This document shows positions 7,486 to 15,771 of a stretch of DNA of 50,613 bases, piece after piece; position 1 is the stretch's first letter; the number at the start of each line of letters is the position of its first letter. The DNA lies in assembly GCA_016787135.1 (NCBI GenBank), contig JAEUVK010000051.1, positions 1-50,613 of the forward strand, given 5' to 3'. The notes under the pieces are model-generated. The model did no database searches, had not been told where the DNA came from, and worked only from the letters and a program-made list of their open reading frames with translations. The translations under genes were made by a program, and so were the position numbers. The DNA comes from Chitinophagaceae bacterium (GTDB lineage: Bacteria > Bacteroidota > Bacteroidia > Chitinophagales > Chitinophagaceae).

Positions 7486-9363
7486 CTAAGATGATCTGTA
7501 GGCAACAGGATGATAGTTCTTTTTGTGTGGCCCAAGAAAAATACGGCAGAATATCCGGAACGCCGCCAGTTCAATAAAAATAAAACTAAGCGCCAGCAAT
7601 GCTATCAGCAGAAACTGATCATCCCTGACATATGTAAAAAAAACATCTATGCCTACAAAGGCTGCAGTAACCGGGAAACCCAGCAACCCTATAGCACTGA
7701 TCAGGAACAAAAGAGCTGTGACCTTTTGTTCATAGACGTATCCATGATAGAAATTCAGGGAGATATCGTTATCAACAGCTCTTATCTTTTGCAAACAGTA
7801 AGACCCGATTGCAAATGCAGCCAGGATACCGCTTGCATAAAAAACGACCTCCTGCGTATTAATATGGCCTGCATTAATCCCGATAGCCGCAATGATGTAT
7901 AGGTGAGCCAGCAGCAACGATATCCATGCATGTAAAGCTGTACCGCGATGAGAAAAGGAAAATAAGGTCAACAAAAGCGCTACGATCAGTAAAATATTGG
8001 AAATATTATCTGTTTGAGAGCTAAGAAAACCAGGCGCATACCTTGAAACAATCAGGGCTACTACTCCAACTGCTGCCACTAGAATTGCAACTACCTTCGA
8101 ACGTAAGGATTCTAATTTTCTTCCTATCCATTTAAACGGGCTCCACAGGAACCTGAACATTATGGTGTCAAGGTTCCATTCTTTGACGGCCAGTATGTAC
8201 AAGGTTGCCTTTAATTTGCCCACCAGCTTTTCCTGTGGCGGATGATAGTGAAAATACTGGTGATGCACCAGATAGTTCAATACGGACGGGGAGACCAATA
8301 ACTGGTATGTCCTTAAAAAGGCGTTGCCGGCAAAATGGATCAGTACCAGCCAGTGAAAGCCCAGTGCGATCTCTATGAACATGATCCCTATCTGCGCCGC
8401 CGATGAATAAGCTATTTGTGTTTTTACATTGGGCTGAACCCTGGCAATCAATGTTGCAAAGATACCCGTCAATGCTCCGATAACGATGATGGTGACCTTT
8501 GCCCACAGCATATCCTGCCAGAACGGGTGTGTACGCAATAATAAGAATACCCCGATATGCACACTCAGTGATCCATAAAATATGGCCGATGAAGATGTAG
8601 GACCTTCCATAGCCCTCGGCAACCAGGTAGTAAATGGAAACTGAGCTGACTTGATAACAGCCGGAAGTATGAACATACATACAATAAACACAGCCATCCA
8701 TGCATGTCCGGACTGAACTGCAGTTTCTTTTGCCCCTTCTAATTGGGAAAAAGTAATATTCTGATGTGTAAGATGATGCATCATCCACATAGCCAGCATC
8801 AAAGCAACGTCGCTGATACGATAGTTGGAGACTGCTTTGAACGCATTCTTTACCGGCAAATACCGGTTCCGGTAAAAAGCAATCAATAAGAATGAACAAA
8901 GGCCCTTTATTTCCCAGCCGATAAAGAGTGTTTCAAAATTCCCGGAGAAGATGATAAAGTTAAACCCGGCCGCAAATAAAAGTATAGTGGTGAAGAAACG
9001 TTTATATCCTTCATCGCGATGCATATAGTACTTACTGAATGTCGCTACCAGGAAGAATAATAAAGATCCTACAATACTGAAGACAGCAGTTATCTCATCA
9101 TAGTAGAAATGGATGGCAAAGACAAAATGCTCCGTTTGGTAAACTGTTGCCAGCCTGTTGCTGACAGGAACAAAGCCGTTTAGCATCCAGCCGGCCGCAA
9201 ATAATACTGCCACCACGATATAAGAGACTTTGGCGATCCGTACAATTCTGCCAATGATGCTTTCCTTTTTATTCTGTAAGAACAGGGTGATAAAAAAACC
9301 CAGAAGCGGAAACAAAATAAATAAGCTGATAGACTGGCTGAGTATATTTTCGAGCTGGTTCAT
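7486..9363 (-). CDS. dabB: DabB: NuoL-like proton-conducting subunit of the DAB inorganic-carbon transporter
   Basis: A 625-residue polytopic protein of the proton-translocating NADH-quinone oxidoreductase/Mrp antiporter family. It keeps the expected charged residues of the proton path: Glu151 in FIGWEIKGLCSF and Lys238 in IKSAQFPFTTWLPRAMEGPTSSSA. No other complex I genes are nearby. Instead it lies 57 bases downstream of a DUF2309 (DabA) gene, the arrangement described for the DabAB energy-coupled CO2/bicarbonate accumulation complex in chemoautotrophs and some heterotrophic pathogens. The expected role is to couple cation or proton flow to CO2 hydration by DabA at the inner membrane. It is last in the minus-strand series and converges on the SulP gene, with 35 bases between the two stops. 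Confidence 0.9.
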   Translation of the reverse strand: MNQLENILSQSISLFILFPLLGFFITLFLQNKKESIIGRIVRIAKVSYIVVAVLFAAGWMLNGFVPVSNRLATVYQTEHFVFAIHFYYDEITAVFSIVGSLLFFLVATFSKYYMHRDEGYKRFFTTILLFAAGFNFIIFSGNFETLFIGWEIKGLCSFLLIAFYRNRYLPVKNAFKAVSNYRISDVALMLAMWMMHHLTHQNITFSQLEGAKETAVQSGHAWMAVFIVCMFILPAVIKSAQFPFTTWLPRAMEGPTSSSAIFYGSLSVHIGVFLLLRTHPFWQDMLWAKVTIIVIGALTGIFATLIARVQPNVKTQIAYSSAAQIGIMFIEIALGFHWLVLIHFAGNAFLRTYQLLVSPSVLNYLVHHQYFHYHPPQEKLVGKLKATLYILAVKEWNLDTIMFRFLWSPFKWIGRKLESLRSKVVAILVAAVGVVALIVSRYAPGFLSSQTDNISNILLIVALLLTLFSFSHRGTALHAWISLLLAHLYIIAAIGINAGHINTQEVVFYASGILAAFAIGSYCLQKIRAVDNDISLNFYHGYVYEQKVTALLFLISAIGLLGFPVTAAFVGIDVFFTYVRDDQFLLIALLALSFIFIELAAFRIFCRIFLGPHKKNYHPVAYRSS

Positions 9364-9420
9364 GTAAGAGCGGAATTTTCAGGTAATTAAATTTTGCTGT
9401 TTCTATTGAATAGCCGGTTG

Positions 9421-12051
9421 TCAGTCCAGCAAATACACCGGTAAGTTTTCTTCCGTTGCGTGTACAATGTGATTGGTTTCCATTTCCCGGGCTCCTTCGA
9501 TGAACTCTTCCATGTTATGAATGGTCTTTATTTCATCAGCAGCTGTTATCGGTTCATACTTTTCAAATACACCATTTCTGAAATAATAGAACTGCTTTTG
9601 TTCCGGGTGCAGGGCTACGATATGTACCCATTCGTTATTGTACCATTCGAAAACTTCCGGTGACGATTGTATGGCTTTTAATACGATTTCCGGCTTATGT
9701 TCAACGATCACCAGCAGACGAACCGGGTCATGCACTTCGATCATCTGCCAGGGCAGCCCCGGACGAAGATCGCCATCGCTGCTGTTGGCCACACCAAAAA
9801 GGCCCATCACATTGTGAGGGAGCTTTGTGCCTGCCCCCATTTTGATATTATCCACTCTTGAAAAATAATACTCAAGGTTGATACCACCGCAAACCAAACC
9901 AATGGGGCGCATCACTGCGGTCAGGATGCCCCCATCAGGATCAGTTGAATAATCATAGCTGTTTAAGAATGCTCTCCTGTCTAAAAACAAACCTTTTGTG
10001 GTTTGCCTGCGGCCTATAACAGCAAGCGTATTCGTACCGTGTCCGAGCTCAGGTCTTGGCTCAAACAAAGAAACCGAACGGTCATGAATGGCTTTGCGTA
10101 CCTGTTCTAATCGCTGCCTGGTATTGATCGAGGCAAATCTTCTGCTCCTTTCTTTTGCGTTCAGGTTTAATGCTGTTTCAAAATTTTGCTTGTTCAGCAG
10201 ATGGTTTCTTGCATTCGTGATATCAAGGCTGTTCTCATCATAATACCTGATCACATCAGCTGCTGTATCATGCATACTTCCGACAAACTGTGTTGACGGA
10301 GCGATCACAATTCCCTTTGTGGCCAATATCTCCCTTACTTTTTTGTGATTTAAAATAAACGCCTGCACTCTTGCGTTGGTAGCGCCGGGCCTTCCGCTGC
10401 AGGCGCCGCAGTCATGTGCGCCATGATGCGGGTTGTTGGCACTGCTGCTGCCATGAGCAACGATATAAACGATAGGGGCGAAATTTCTTACCAGGCCGAT
10501 ACCCCGCAAAAAACCTTCGGCCCTTGCAGCCATTTCATCAACTGTATAACCGATCTGCAACCCGTTCTCTGTATCATCCACACTTTTATTCTCTATTGTT
10601 AAAACAGATCCCCTATCCATATGCCCATAGGCATTATTGATAGCAGGGCTCATCCGGGGTTTAAACAAATTGAGCACCGTTTTTACAAATGCCCAGAAAC
10701 CAAATGTGATACTTAAAGCAAAACCCGTCAAAAAACCATGTGTGTGTTTGGTATAAAGCGGCTCATCCTGTCTTGGTGATCCGGCTTCAGACTCTTTGAT
10801 AAGGTATTTTGGTGTAACTGGTGCCGGGCAAAGCTTATCATAAAATTTGCTTCCCTGCTGCTGAAAATAAAACTCAACTCCAAAAAAGCCCGGCGCTCCG
10901 AAAGTTTCACAGTTCTTATCCACTGCTTCAATGTGGCGGCGAATAGAGTCCTCTCTTTCATCAATACAAAAAATGGCCTGGAAGGTTTTCTCCATTGAAA
11001 AAACACCGGCAGAAGCGACCTGGATGCCTTTCAGTACCGAATCATAATAACTCCATTCAAAGGCATCTTGCCAGAGTTCTATCACTTCTGCAAATTCCGT
11101 TTTGGAAATAGTGGCCATCAGGTCAGGCGGCGGTGCGGTGACATGATCCGTTAATGGTTGCCATTTGCTCCCACGACTATGGTATAAAGCATCCAGTTCC
11201 ATCAGCAATTCAAACTCTATGAGTTCTTTCAATGTGATCTTCTTCCTGTCCAGTAATGTCTGTGGATTATCTTCCACCGCCGATACAAAACCACTCCATC
11301 CGTGATGGGCAAATTGCTGGTCAAATAAATACTGTTCAAAATACTCTTCTTTACCAACAATGGTTTTTAAAAGCCCTGTTATAGAGTAATTGCCTGTTAT
11401 GAATTTTTGTTTAATCGCCCTGGTTTTAAAAAAACTGGTAAAGCTGTTTTTCTCCAGCTCTTTCAGACTTTCAGTAAAAGATCTGTTAGCAACAGGGAAG
11501 CTTTCCAATGCAATGCCCTGATCCAGGAAAGCGCACAGGATACGAAACAACAACGGGTGAACCCTGTTATCCAGGTCCAGGTGATAAACTTCTTTCCAAT
11601 ACTTACGCAGTTGCCCGATCCGGGAGTGATTGACTGTATCGTACTCCTTTTCAATAAGCTTTCGTTTCCATTCAGCAACAGACCCTTTTCCTTTTTTCTT
11701 TTCGATCACCATTTGCAATACATCGCTCCGGATCCGCCCGGTTTTGTACATCTCCCTGTATTCCGGCAATTGCAGGTGCACCTGGAATCCAAAAATCTTT
11801 GATGCTTTGAAAATGGCATCATAAAATTTCATGTGCTGGAAAGCATGTAATGAATTATGGTGAATAAAATCTTTCAACGCCTGTTGTGAAGGCAGATAAT
11901 GCTTAAGTTCATGCAGTATATGCTCTTCATTAAAAAGGGTATGGGCTGTACTCTCGCCAGCTTGATGCTGGTGAACTGCCCCGGTAGCCGATGGCAAAGC
12001 TGTATTCATTCTACTAAGTTGGAGTAAATTAATCCTGCTTGGAATGTACAT
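9421..12051 (-). CDS. dabA: DabA (DUF2309): carbonic anhydrase-like subunit of the DAB transporter
   Basis: The product has 876 residues and carries the four zinc-ligand positions known for DabA. Cys362 and Asp364 lie in AIFCIDEREDS; His533 and Cys548 lie in the motif that begins VAHGSSS and ends GAHDCGAC, with the same 15-residue spacing as in the characterised enzyme. DabA is a cytoplasmic, membrane-associated protein that hydrates CO2 unidirectionally with its partner DabB. The ATG at 12051 overlaps the end of the upstream SulP gene by 23 bases and has a GGAAGA sequence ahead of it. An ATG at 12009 (862 residues) is also possible. Its place between SulP and dabB in one direction suggests a common transcript. 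Confidence 0.93.
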   Translation of the reverse strand: MYIPSRINLLQLSRMNTALPSATGAVHQHQAGESTAHTLFNEEHILHELKHYLPSQQALKDFIHHNSLHAFQHMKFYDAIFKASKIFGFQVHLQLPEYREMYKTGRIRSDVLQMVIEKKKGKGSVAEWKRKLIEKEYDTVNHSRIGQLRKYWKEVYHLDLDNRVHPLLFRILCAFLDQGIALESFPVANRSFTESLKELEKNSFTSFFKTRAIKQKFITGNYSITGLLKTIVGKEEYFEQYLFDQQFAHHGWSGFVSAVEDNPQTLLDRKKITLKELIEFELLMELDALYHSRGSKWQPLTDHVTAPPPDLMATISKTEFAEVIELWQDAFEWSYYDSVLKGIQVASAGVFSMEKTFQAIFCIDEREDSIRRHIEAVDKNCETFGAPGFFGVEFYFQQQGSKFYDKLCPAPVTPKYLIKESEAGSPRQDEPLYTKHTHGFLTGFALSITFGFWAFVKTVLNLFKPRMSPAINNAYGHMDRGSVLTIENKSVDDTENGLQIGYTVDEMAARAEGFLRGIGLVRNFAPIVYIVAHGSSSANNPHHGAHDCGACSGRPGATNARVQAFILNHKKVREILATKGIVIAPSTQFVGSMHDTAADVIRYYDENSLDITNARNHLLNKQNFETALNLNAKERSRRFASINTRQRLEQVRKAIHDRSVSLFEPRPELGHGTNTLAVIGRRQTTKGLFLDRRAFLNSYDYSTDPDGGILTAVMRPIGLVCGGINLEYYFSRVDNIKMGAGTKLPHNVMGLFGVANSSDGDLRPGLPWQMIEVHDPVRLLVIVEHKPEIVLKAIQSSPEVFEWYNNEWVHIVALHPEQKQFYYFRNGVFEKYEPITAADEIKTIHNMEEFIEGAREMETNHIVHATEENLPVYLLD

Positions 12052-13606
12052 GTACCGCGTCTTCCATTTTATAAGCCGGTTTGAAATTCCGCAGGGTTAC
12101 TGCAATATTTTTATCCCTTGAACCGAAATTCAGGAAGTCCCTGATCAGTTCAAGCACATCATAATCGATATAAACGGTATTTGCCGCATCAATGATCACT
12201 TTACTGTTCTTCGGCAAATGTGCCAGTGTTTGCTTGATAGCAGCTTTATTCAGGAATGAGACTTCCTGCGCCAGGTCAATATGAATGGTCTCTCCTTCAT
12301 GGTGCTTTTCTTTTTTAAAGAAATACGCCAGTTTCATATTGCCCCGCAGTATAAAGAATATGCTTACTGCCAGGCCTATCCCTACACCTTTTAGCAGATC
12401 GGTAAGCACGACAGCCACAACGGTTACAATAAAAGGAATGAACTGGTGCTTACCGGTATGCCACATATGAACAAAAACTTTAGGGCTTGCCAGCCGTAAC
12501 CCGATCATAATTAAAATAGCGGCCAGACAGGCCATAGGTATCTTATTGAGCAATCCCGGAATGATAACGACCGCCAATAAAAGAAAAACCCCATGTGCAA
12601 TAGCCGATAACTTGGTCCTGGCGCCAGCATTTACGTTGGCCGATGTTCTTACTATTACCGAGGTCATGGGTAGGCCACCGATAAGACCAGCCAGCATATT
12701 CCCGATTCCCTGTGCCCTTAATTCGGCATTAGCACTGGAAAAACGTTTCATCGGATCCATCTTATCGCCGGCTTCCAGGCACAACAATGTTTCAATACTG
12801 GCTACGATAGCAATAGTGACGCCCACAACCCAGGTATTCGGGTTACTGAATGCAGAAAGGTCCGGTGTATGGAATTGACCGACAAACTCACTGAAATTAG
12901 AAGCGGTTGGCAGCGTCACCAGGTGCTCCTGCGAGATAACCAGGCTTGAACCGGTTGCTTTGAATATTTCATTGATAACAACTCCCGCGACTACTACTAT
13001 CAAAGCGCCGGGCACTGCTTTGATCTTTTTCAGCGCCGGCACCTTCATAAAAGCGATCAGTATGATCAATGAAACAATGGTAACGAATATAGCCCCAAGA
13101 TGTGCGTAGTTAAAAGAGTGGATGATCTCGGTAAAGAAACCTTTATCCTCTTTCAACAGCTCATAAGAAAAGAAATCACCTTCATGCTCCTTATCGTAAC
13201 CAATAGCATGCGGTAATTCCTTTTTTATAATAATGATACCAATAGCAGCCAGCATACCTTCGATAACACTCGTAGGAAAATAACTGGAGATACCGCCTGC
13301 TTTCACCAAACCAAGCCCCAGTTGAATAGCACCTGCAATGATCACGGCTACCAGGAAAGGCTCATAGCCCAGGTCGGTGATGGCCGCTAATACTATGGCG
13401 ATAAGCCCAGCCGCAGGGCCCGAAACACTCACATTCGAATTACTTAGAAACCCCACTACAATACCGCCAATGACACCGGTAATGATGCCGGCAAACGGCG
13501 GAGCACCACTGGCTACAGCAATTCCAAGACAAAGTGGCAACGCCACTAAAAAAACCACCATACCTGATAACAGGTCGGTCTTTAAGAACTTCGTGTTCAG
13601 CTTCAT
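12029..13606 (-). CDS. SulP-family transporter with STAS domain, probable bicarbonate transporter
   Basis: A 525-residue SulP protein. The membrane part covers about residues 1-415, with the early segment LSGMVVFLVALPLCLGIAVA, then SVSGPAAGLIAIV and IGGLPMTSVIVRTSANVNAG. The C-terminal 100 residues are a compact STAS domain (IHIDLAQEVSFLNKAAIKQT and KVIIDAANTVYIDYDVLELI). It lies between a beta-carbonic anhydrase gene (44 bases upstream) and dabA (overlap of 23 bases). This linkage of SulP and carbonic anhydrase is common in bacteria and points to bicarbonate transport, as in BicA; the transported anion is not proven by sequence. It differs from the SulP at 6104 by retaining the STAS module. 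Confidence 0.9.
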   Translation of the reverse strand: MKLNTKFLKTDLLSGMVVFLVALPLCLGIAVASGAPPFAGIITGVIGGIVVGFLSNSNVSVSGPAAGLIAIVLAAITDLGYEPFLVAVIIAGAIQLGLGLVKAGGISSYFPTSVIEGMLAAIGIIIIKKELPHAIGYDKEHEGDFFSYELLKEDKGFFTEIIHSFNYAHLGAIFVTIVSLIILIAFMKVPALKKIKAVPGALIVVVAGVVINEIFKATGSSLVISQEHLVTLPTASNFSEFVGQFHTPDLSAFSNPNTWVVGVTIAIVASIETLLCLEAGDKMDPMKRFSSANAELRAQGIGNMLAGLIGGLPMTSVIVRTSANVNAGARTKLSAIAHGVFLLLAVVIIPGLLNKIPMACLAAILIMIGLRLASPKVFVHMWHTGKHQFIPFIVTVVAVVLTDLLKGVGIGLAVSIFFILRGNMKLAYFFKKEKHHEGETIHIDLAQEVSFLNKAAIKQTLAHLPKNSKVIIDAANTVYIDYDVLELIRDFLNFGSRDKNIAVTLRNFKPAYKMEDAVHVHSKQD

Positions 13607-13650
13607 TGATGAACTGTATTTATATTATGTAAACCTTTTTAGTACTGTTT

Positions 13651-14307
13651 TTAAATGATGACCATTTTTTTATCTTCCTTTTTTCTTTTGGTCAGGTTCT
13701 TAAAGAAATCAACCTGTCCGTTTTCTATGTTGTATACACCACCCACCAGGCCGATCTCGCCTTTCGCAAACATTTCTTTTACGATGGTGCTGCGGGTCAA
13801 TATCTCTTCGAGACTGTTCTCAACATTGGCGTAAGCCACGCTATCATGAAACAGGTGATCCTTCTCTTCTTTAAGGAGCGCCTTGCTGATAGAAGGTTCT
13901 ATCCTTTTCAGCAGGTTGGTGATATGGCCATCCTTGACGCCTTGCTTGGCACTTTTAATAGCCCCGCACTCGGTATGCCCAAGCACCATCAGCACTTTAG
14001 AACCAACATACTTTACGGCATATTCGATGCTGGCCAGTATATCGTCATTTACAATATTGCCTGCCACACGGATACTGAACAGGTCGCCAAGACCCTGATC
14101 GAATATCAGTTCAACTGATGTGCGGGAATCCATACAACTCAATATTACAGCAAAAGGGTATTGTCCTTCCCTGGTCTCATTGATCATCTCCAGATGATCA
14201 TGATCACTATTGAGATTATTGATGAATCGCTTATTGCCTTCCACCAGTAACTCATATCCCTGGTAAGGCGTAAGCCCTTGTAAGAATTCTTTTGAATGCT
14301 TCCTCAT
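13651..14307 (-). CDS. Beta-carbonic anhydrase (first copy)
   Basis: A 218-residue beta-class carbonic anhydrase that interconverts CO2 and bicarbonate in the cytoplasm. Zinc ligands are visible as Cys58 and the Asp60/Arg62 dyad in SCMDSRTS, and His111 with Cys114 in GHTECGA. The RVAGN segment typical of the family is at about residue 80. The tail is strongly basic (KRKKEDKK). It is first of four genes transcribed leftwards with SulP, dabA and dabB. Small protein P3 ends 115 bases upstream on the same strand, so P3 may head the same transcript. No convincing TAnnTTTG box was found directly before the ATG at 14307. Confidence 0.93.
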   Translation of the reverse strand: MRKHSKEFLQGLTPYQGYELLVEGNKRFINNLNSDHDHLEMINETREGQYPFAVILSCMDSRTSVELIFDQGLGDLFSIRVAGNIVNDDILASIEYAVKYVGSKVLMVLGHTECGAIKSAKQGVKDGHITNLLKRIEPSISKALLKEEKDHLFHDSVAYANVENSLEEILTRSTIVKEMFAKGEIGLVGGVYNIENGQVDFFKNLTKRKKEDKKMVII

Positions 14308-14422
14308 TGATAAAATTTTTAGATAGTTAAATTGAATACACTACGGTCATCAGCAATGATGACATTGTTGCAACAGGTAAAACGGCTTGTCAGAAGCCAT
14401 CAAAAACCTTTAAAATATGAAA

Positions 14423-14800
14423 TCAGGCAATGTTTGGAGGGGGAACGTGCAATTCACCATGAAAAGCAATGTAAGTACCAGCATTATCACATTTATGAAA
14501 TTGCCGGTCTATAAAAAAGAGATCATCAGCAGTGTGATGATCATGAAGATACTCTTCTGAAAATGAGTTGCTGCCGTTGGGGGCCTTTTCTTCTGTGTTA
14601 TTGCCGAAAGGATTGGTGGACGACTCCTCTTCATTAGTGGAAAGGGGGGTACCGGCATTTTCTACTTTATCCTGTTTGGCCAGATTCTGTTGAACCGCGT
14701 TCACAAAAGGGGCGCTGACCGTCAGCCACAATAAAGCTAATATCATGAAGATAGCCGAAGTCAAATGAAACAGGTTATATTTTTTTCTATAATTCTTCAT
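14423..14800 (-). CDS. Small membrane-anchored protein P3 (NPFGNNTEEK / PPPN family)
   Basis: This 125-residue protein of unrecognised family is a clear paralogue of P2 at 5463. Shared elements in order are MILALLWLT(V/I)SAPFV in the N-terminal helix, an acidic linker, NPFGNNTEEK, SEEYL, and the end YIAFHGELHVPPPN. A histidine-rich stretch (LHDHHTADD) and one cysteine lie in the tail. The start was set at ATG 14800; an in-frame ATG at 14869 lies upstream of the promoter. The gene precedes the carbonic anhydrase/SulP/dabA/dabB series on the same strand. A periplasmic tail anchored by one helix is predicted; the function is unknown. Confidence 0.72.
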   Translation of the reverse strand: MKNYRKKYNLFHLTSAIFMILALLWLTVSAPFVNAVQQNLAKQDKVENAGTPLSTNEEESSTNPFGNNTEEKAPNGSNSFSEEYLHDHHTADDLFFIDRQFHKCDNAGTYIAFHGELHVPPPNIA

Positions 14801-14811
14801 GAAAGGTTCTG

Positions 14812-14841
14812 CAAAATAACACATTACAATTTGTAAACCAA
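14812..14841 (-). promoter_or_regulatory. Probable promoter for small protein P3
   Basis: Read on the minus strand: TTG (14839-14841), a 19-base spacer, then TTATTTTG (14812-14819), one mismatch from TAnnTTTG. The ATG at 14800 lies 11 bases further on. It may drive the whole leftward carbon-handling series. Confidence 0.5.
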
Positions 14842-15067
14842 ACCATTCGTGTATATCACTATAAGTCAATTTTACATTTTTCCAGTAAACTTTTCCATTC
14901 AGCTTAGATAAAAGATTTTATGATACTGTAATAATTTCAGGTTAACCAGTCAATTATAGCAACCAGCATTAAACCGGAAGTAACAGCCAATCCCGGAACT
15001 TGTTTAATCAGATTGTCATTTTTTGTTAATACCCTGGCACATCTTACCATAAAACACAAACACCTGT

Positions 15068-15100
15068 TTGTTCTTTCAATTTTATTAAGGCCTATTTTTG
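15068..15100 (+). promoter_or_regulatory. Promoter for the Can-type carbonic anhydrase
   Basis: TTG at 15068-15070, a 22-base spacer and a perfect TATTTTTG at 15093-15100. The TTG that could serve as an in-frame start codon at 15098 is part of this -7 box, which argues for the ATG at 15119 as start. Confidence 0.6.
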
Positions 15101-15118
15101 AAAAACAAGACAAAACAC

Positions 15119-15754
15119 ATGAAATCATACGAGCTGTTATTAAACGACAATAAGCATTGGGCTGCCAAAAAGTTAGCCGACGACCCCGGGTTTTTTGAAA
15201 GGCTGTTGCACGTTCAGTCTCCCGAGTTCCTATGGATAGGTTGCAGCGACAGCCGGGTGCCGCCTGACCAGATAACACAGACAGAACCTGGAGAAATATT
15301 CATCCATCGTAATGTGGCCAACCTGGTTGTCAACACGGATGTGAACCTGATGAGTGTGGTGGATTATGCTGTCAATCATCTGAAAATAAAACATGTGGTG
15401 GTCTGTGGGCATTATGGTTGCGGAGGTATCAAAGCGGCTATGTCCAACGGAGATTTCAATCAGGTACTGAACATGTGGCTTCGTAATATCAAAGACATTT
15501 ACCGTATCCACCGCAAAGAAATTGAGGATATAGCTGATGAAGAAATGAGGGTAAATCGCATGGTTGAACTGAATGTAAAGGAACAGGTATTTAACCTGGC
15601 TAAAACTGCCATCATCCAACGGGCATGGAACAATGAACAACGGCCTGACCTGCACGGATGGGTGTACGACCTGCATGACGGTCTCATAAAACCAATAATT
15701 GAAATGAAAGCAGGGACCGATATTGACCCTCTTTATGAATATCATGTAGGCTAA
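15119..15754 (+). CDS. can: Beta-carbonic anhydrase (second copy, Can type)
   Basis: The 211-residue product resembles Escherichia coli Can. Zinc ligands are Cys42 and Asp44 (GCSDSRVPPDQI), His98 and Cys101 (CGHYGCGG). The HRNVANLV segment and the WVYDLHDG segment near the end are typical. It is a cytoplasmic enzyme for reversible CO2 hydration. It is transcribed away from the P3/carbonic anhydrase/SulP/dabAB series across an intergenic region of about 320 bases that holds two back-to-back promoters. The two carbonic anhydrases are from different beta subgroups rather than a recent duplication. The following GH130-like lipoprotein gene starts 17 bases after the stop. Confidence 0.94.
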   Translation: MKSYELLLNDNKHWAAKKLADDPGFFERLLHVQSPEFLWIGCSDSRVPPDQITQTEPGEIFIHRNVANLVVNTDVNLMSVVDYAVNHLKIKHVVVCGHYGCGGIKAAMSNGDFNQVLNMWLRNIKDIYRIHRKEIEDIADEEMRVNRMVELNVKEQVFNLAKTAIIQRAWNNEQRPDLHGWVYDLHDGLIKPIIEMKAGTDIDPLYEYHVG

Positions 15755-15771
15755 CAAACCAAACCGGTTAT

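Noticed and set aside
8168..8899. 243-codon minus-strand frame inside dabB
   Set aside because: It lies wholly inside dabB in another frame of the same strand and has Cys/Tyr/Ser-rich composition with no family resemblance, while dabB keeps all its motifs through the region.
7486..9363. Complex I subunit NuoL / Mrp antiporter
   Set aside because: No other nuo or mrp gene is present and the neighbour is DUF2309, so DabB is the better call.
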